This document shows positions 60,557 to 64,000 of a stretch of DNA of 64,000 bases, piece by piece (the stretch's first letter is position 1; every line of letters starts with the position of its first letter). A program made the position numbers and the translations under genes. Origin of the DNA: Persephonella sp964519345 (GTDB lineage Bacteria > Aquificota > Aquificia > Aquificales > Hydrogenothermaceae). Location of the stretch: the NCBI GenBank assembly GCA_964519345.1, contig CAZFKX010000018.1, positions 1 through 64,000 of the forward strand, read 5' to 3'. The notes beneath the pieces were generated by a model that worked only from the letters and a program-made list of their open reading frames with translations, ran no database searches and was not told the DNA's origin.

Positions 60557-61644
60557 CTTATTTCCTCTAACACTTTCAGTGAAAGTTCTCTTGCAAGTTC
60601 GGTATCACCTGCCTGAAGGGATATTTTTATCATCAGCTCTGCTGTCTTTTTATCCCTAATAAATTTATATCCATATCTTCTGATCAGTTTTACGGCTTCT
60701 TTCATTCTATTACCTGACTGTAACGTTTTCAAAGCTTTTAAAAAGTATGTACTTTTCTCTTTTTGTGAGATTGATATTCTCATACCTTGCAGATAAAGAA
60801 AAGCCGCTTTTGAGTATCTTTTCATATAAATGGATATTCTGGCTGCCTTTTCTATGTAGTAAAGTTTTCTTCTATAATTTTTTTCAGTTCTTATCAGAAT
60901 CTCATAATGTTTCAGGGCGTCAAGATATCTGCCAATATAAAGCTCAATATCAGCCAGTTTTTCAAGATAAACAGCTGATCTGTCAGGTCTAATATTTATT
61001 AGATTTTTAAGTGCAAGAACAGCCTTTTTGTAATCCTGCGTTGCTACTGAAAATTCTAAAAGTTTTTCAAGGTAATAAGCTTTATCTTTAGCCTTAGATA
61101 TTGAGAGTCTATATGCTATCTCTCTTGCGGAAATGGGATCATTTAGTGATATAGCTTCTTTAAAAAGATACTCAAGATAAGCTTTATTTCTTATATACCT
61201 GAGATTTTTCCTTAAAAAATCTCTCAATTCCTTAAGTTTTATATCTCTTTCTTTAGAGTTTTCAGGGTATGAAAAGGCTTTAAACTTAAGTAAATCAAAT
61301 TTAAGAATAACTACAGGCTGACTGTATCCTTTCTGCCTTATGTAATCTTTTAGCAAGATATCTGCTTTTTTCAATTTTCCAGTCTGTATGTACTTTTTTA
61401 TTAACAGCATCTTTAACTCAGCATACTCAGGATAATTTCTTAAAAGTTCTTCCAGATACTTTATACTCAAAAAGATATTCTCTTTAGCAAGAAGGTTATA
61501 ATTTTCAGGTTTTGCATACTGCATAAGCCTCTCTTTTGGAAATAGCAAAAAGAGAACTGTAAGGACAGTTAAAAAAAGTCCTGCAATTTCCAAGTCAGAA
61601 ATCAACGTCTTATCCTTAAATCTTTTACCTGCAGTTTCCCTCAA
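60553..61644 (-). CDS. Membrane-anchored TPR protein, likely PelB N-terminal half
   Basis: 363 residues: one N-terminal membrane helix (LEIAGLFLTVLTVLFLLF near 20-36), then TPR-like repeats. The stretch LFPKERL...LSIKYLEELLRNYPEYAEL resembles the beginning of PelB. PelE, an inner-membrane TPR protein of the same system, is the alternative. Start is TTG after GGGAGAGG. It overlaps pelA by 20 bases and the next gene by four. Confidence 0.65.
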   Translation of the reverse strand: MRETAGKRFKDKTLISDLEIAGLFLTVLTVLFLLFPKERLMQYAKPENYNLLAKENIFLSIKYLEELLRNYPEYAELKMLLIKKYIQTGKLKKADILLKDYIRQKGYSQPVVILKFDLLKFKAFSYPENSKERDIKLKELRDFLRKNLRYIRNKAYLEYLFKEAISLNDPISAREIAYRLSISKAKDKAYYLEKLLEFSVATQDYKKAVLALKNLINIRPDRSAVYLEKLADIELYIGRYLDALKHYEILIRTEKNYRRKLYYIEKAARISIYMKRYSKAAFLYLQGMRISISQKEKSTYFLKALKTLQSGNRMKEAVKLIRRYGYKFIRDKKTAELMIKISLQAGDTELARELSLKVLEEIR

Positions 61645-64000
61645 TTACAACCTCTCCCTTTTCCTTAAATAGAAATCTGTTGTAATAATTTTCCTCAGAA
61701 ACAAAATCATTTCTATTTACAATTTTAAGATCACAGTTGTCAGGTTTATAAACAGTAAGCTCCGGAGGTACGTAACTTTTAAGATAGATCTTAAAGTTCT
61801 TTTTACCTTTTTTAAATTTTTTAACTATCCCATTAAAATCTATGATATAGGGAAAATCAGGATCACCTATTGAAACAGTATATTTTCCAGATCCATCAAG
61901 ATGTATATACGTTTTATTTTCTTCTTTCTTATATCCTACAACCCCCTTGCTGTTTTTTATATCTACATCAAGTTTCTTATCAAACCTTAAAGTTCTCAGA
62001 TATTTTCCCCCTGAGATAATCCAGTTTTTTCCATCAAATCCAATGGCAAAATTTCTAAAATCAAGAACCCTCCTTATCCAGTCCGACGTGTATATTGGGG
62101 TTACTTTTTGAGATAGAGCATATCTGTAAACTCTTTCTAATGCCTTTAATGAAGCTATCTTCGATCCAGAATAGAAATGATAATAGATATTTATAGGTTT
62201 AATCCTGACTGGTTTTTCAGTTAACTTAAAAGTCTGTATAACATTCTGATAGCCGTAAAACGGACCTTTCCATTCATTAGTGTATATATTTTCATTCTGG
62301 ATAGCAGCATAAACCTGAAAATACCCATCTTTATCAATTCCCATCGGGGATATATATACAAGATAGGGTTCTTTATTTGTTGCTTTTGTATCTCCCCCGT
62401 TAATATTTAGAATTCCTATATCATAGGTTAACTTAACAGCTTCAGCAGGAGGCATGCAGTCACCTGTCCATTGAAATACCTTTACTTTTTTGTTCTTTAA
62501 AAGTTTTTTATTAATGTATTCCACAGATCCCAGAATCTCTCTCTCTAAATTAAATCTGTAATTTTTTATATTGAGTGAATATTTTTTTTCTTGAGAACCA
62601 CTGTAGAGTTTTTCCCATTTAAACGGATGAGAAAATGAGTGGCTTGCTGCTTCAACATTACTTAGACTGAATATCTGCTTTGCTATTTCCTCAAGTTGCT
62701 GTGATACATTTTGATAAAGTCCGTAAGGTGCTATCTCTCCTTCTATAACAGATACAGTATGGGGTATTTTGAAAACTTTTATTATCTTTTCTTTTATAAC
62801 TTCAGATGCAAAAATTTTCCTATTCCATTCTGCTCTTTCCATAAATCCATCTCCATCAATATGCACAAAAAGGATTCTTCTACCATTTTCTGTTGTTGTG
62901 TCAGGTGCAGGTATATCTCCAAGTCTTAAAACCTTTTTGAAAAATTTAAAAGGATTTACAACCCAAAGATCCTCAATATCCGTGCTTATGAATGCCCCAT
63001 TCATTATATAACCGCCCCAAGGCATAATAGAGGCTGGAGAGTATATCTGCTTTTTACTGTTTTTGACTTTTATTAAAGGTTCTCCATACTTTGGATATAA
63101 AATAAGATCTGAATATCTAAGACTGAGTTTTGCTTCAAAATCAAAAATATTTTTTTTGTAAATAATAGATTCAGGATCAAAAAGTCCAGACTTATTTTTG
63201 TAAACATTTATTCCAAGAGGCTCAAGATATTTTTTTTCTAAAGGAAATCCGAAACTCTGTATAAAAAGAACTTTGCTTCCTTCATCTATTTTTTTTCTAA
63301 TCCACTTATAGAAATTCTCATAATCATCAATTGTTTCAGACTGAAGCCATACAACAATACCGGCATATCTATCAATAATATAACCATCAGGAAGTCCTTT
63401 ACTTACATCCCATAGAACAGGAATATAACCTAAATATTCAAATATAACCGATCCAAGCCTATGTGCTTCTGAAAACTCTTTCTTTATCACTTTCCCATTG
63501 TAAAGTATCAGAATTTTTCTGGGTACAAACTGAAAGTATGATGTTCCAAATGTTTTCAGGTGCTTATCAGCTATCCAGGGTATAAAACCTTTTTCCTGTA
63601 TCTTTTTTGATATTTTTAAAGCCTTTTCTTTTTCTCTGGGAGGAAGATAATCTATAACAATCACAGGAATATTAAGAGATCTCAATTTTTCAGTCAGCCA
63701 TCTTCTTTCCTTATCTGATATCAGTCTGTAACCCATACTTTCAAGATCTAAACCATAGTAGAGAGATTCTACCGCCACACCATCAACTATATCTTCAATT
63801 CTTTTTATTATCTCAAAACCTCTATTTATAAAAATTTTTTTATCAGGGAACAGCCTTTTAATTTTTCTTATAAAACCGACAAGAGAATCTTCATACTCTG
63901 CTATAGATTTTTTATCTTTGAGAACAAGCTTGTAAGAATCAATCGTATCGAGAAAAAAACCATCATAACCTTTTAGTTTTTTAAAAACTTTTTCTATAAG
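61625..64000 (-). CDS. pelA: PelA-like glycoside hydrolase/deacetylase (partial, N-terminus beyond window)
   Basis: Open to the last base of the window. The visible 791 codons start in the hydrolase domain: GYDGFFLDTIDSY, RGFEIIKRIEDIVDGVAVES, typical of alpha-1,4-galactosaminidase-type barrels. A middle Rossmann-like segment follows, then a NodB/CE-like deacetylase with HIDGDGF and ASHSFSHPF as metal-binding motifs, and a C-terminal beta-sandwich. PelA trims and deacetylates the Pel exopolysaccharide in the periplasm. Other pel genes are expected upstream, outside the window. Confidence 0.82.
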   Translation of the reverse strand, partial: LIEKVFKKLKGYDGFFLDTIDSYKLVLKDKKSIAEYEDSLVGFIRKIKRLFPDKKIFINRGFEIIKRIEDIVDGVAVESLYYGLDLESMGYRLISDKERRWLTEKLRSLNIPVIVIDYLPPREKEKALKISKKIQEKGFIPWIADKHLKTFGTSYFQFVPRKILILYNGKVIKKEFSEAHRLGSVIFEYLGYIPVLWDVSKGLPDGYIIDRYAGIVVWLQSETIDDYENFYKWIRKKIDEGSKVLFIQSFGFPLEKKYLEPLGINVYKNKSGLFDPESIIYKKNIFDFEAKLSLRYSDLILYPKYGEPLIKVKNSKKQIYSPASIMPWGGYIMNGAFISTDIEDLWVVNPFKFFKKVLRLGDIPAPDTTTENGRRILFVHIDGDGFMERAEWNRKIFASEVIKEKIIKVFKIPHTVSVIEGEIAPYGLYQNVSQQLEEIAKQIFSLSNVEAASHSFSHPFKWEKLYSGSQEKKYSLNIKNYRFNLEREILGSVEYINKKLLKNKKVKVFQWTGDCMPPAEAVKLTYDIGILNINGGDTKATNKEPYLVYISPMGIDKDGYFQVYAAIQNENIYTNEWKGPFYGYQNVIQTFKLTEKPVRIKPINIYYHFYSGSKIASLKALERVYRYALSQKVTPIYTSDWIRRVLDFRNFAIGFDGKNWIISGGKYLRTLRFDKKLDVDIKNSKGVVGYKKEENKTYIHLDGSGKYTVSIGDPDFPYIIDFNGIVKKFKKGKKNFKIYLKSYVPPELTVYKPDNCDLKIVNRNDFVSEENYYNRFLFKEKGEVVIEGNCR

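Noticed and set aside
1..64000. CRISPR arrays, insertion sequences, prophage genes or rRNA
   Set aside because: No regularly spaced repeats, transposase or phage-like frames, or rRNA sequence were seen on reading both strands.

Overview
The window is AT-rich, densely coded bacterial chromosome. No gap between genes exceeds 300 bases; the largest are the ~175-base stretches flanking the gene at 3326-3754. The gene content points to a thermophilic, flagellated, Gram-negative member of the Aquificota, most likely a Hydrogenothermaceae relative (Persephonella/Sulfurihydrogenibium-like). The pointers are a branched-chain polyamine synthase (BpsA) beside SpeE, aconitase B, a succinate dehydrogenase/fumarate reductase flavoprotein, a fused NuoCD, short-form HisG, lipid A/Kdo genes and FlhF/FlhG/FliA. 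This placement is inference from gene content, not from an rRNA gene.

Layout. 1-8.7 kb: acnB (C-terminal end cut by the window), bacterioferritin divergent from a nickel superoxide dismutase-like gene whose signal peptide carries an in-frame stop, a lone AT-rich gene joining a DCD-like domain to a PD-(D/E)XK nuclease, then bpsA-speE, an M16 peptidase homologue lacking its zinc motif, and a PAP2 phosphatase. 8.8-12.2 kb: ffh-rpsP-khpA, convergent tsaE, and a dihaem cytochrome c peroxidase. 12.3-29.3 kb, all minus strand: a long array reading nuoA-B-CD-H-I-J-K-L-M-N, then gmk, a VanZ-like gene, rpoZ, a sensor kinase/sigma-54 activator pair, lysS with an extra N-terminal OB-like region, an ADP-ribosylglycohydrolase and hfq. 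The NADH-input subunits nuoE/F/G are absent from this locus.

29.4-35.8 kb, mostly plus strand: thiE, a DUF2905 gene, queA, aroK, acpS, then a flagellar operon flhF-flhG-fliA-unknown behind a clear -24/-12 (sigma-54) promoter. 35.8-42.6 kb, minus: a tightly packed operon minC-minD-minE-hisG-glmU-PPIase-trpD-small membrane protein-fabL. 42.7-50.4 kb, plus: lysA, purD, sdhA/frdA, pyrK-like, queD, a 39-residue membrane ORF, a gamma carbonic anhydrase-like protein, HU, tRNA-Pro(GGG) and surE. 50.4-55.6 kb, minus: lpxB, fetB, waaA, an MbfA-like ferritin/VIT1 fusion and yicC, which interleaves lipid A/Kdo and iron-export functions. 55.6-64 kb: bioB and a sugar epimerase (plus), converging on part of a Pel exopolysaccharide operon (minus): pelA (N-terminus beyond the window), then what looks like a PelB split into two genes.

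The most unusual items are the DCD-nuclease fusion, the NiSOD-like gene with a stop in its signal peptide beside a Fur/PerR-like box, a repeated AAAC-N3-GTTTGA element in front of acnB, nuoA and nuoH, the split PelB, and the LysRS with a second OB-like domain.
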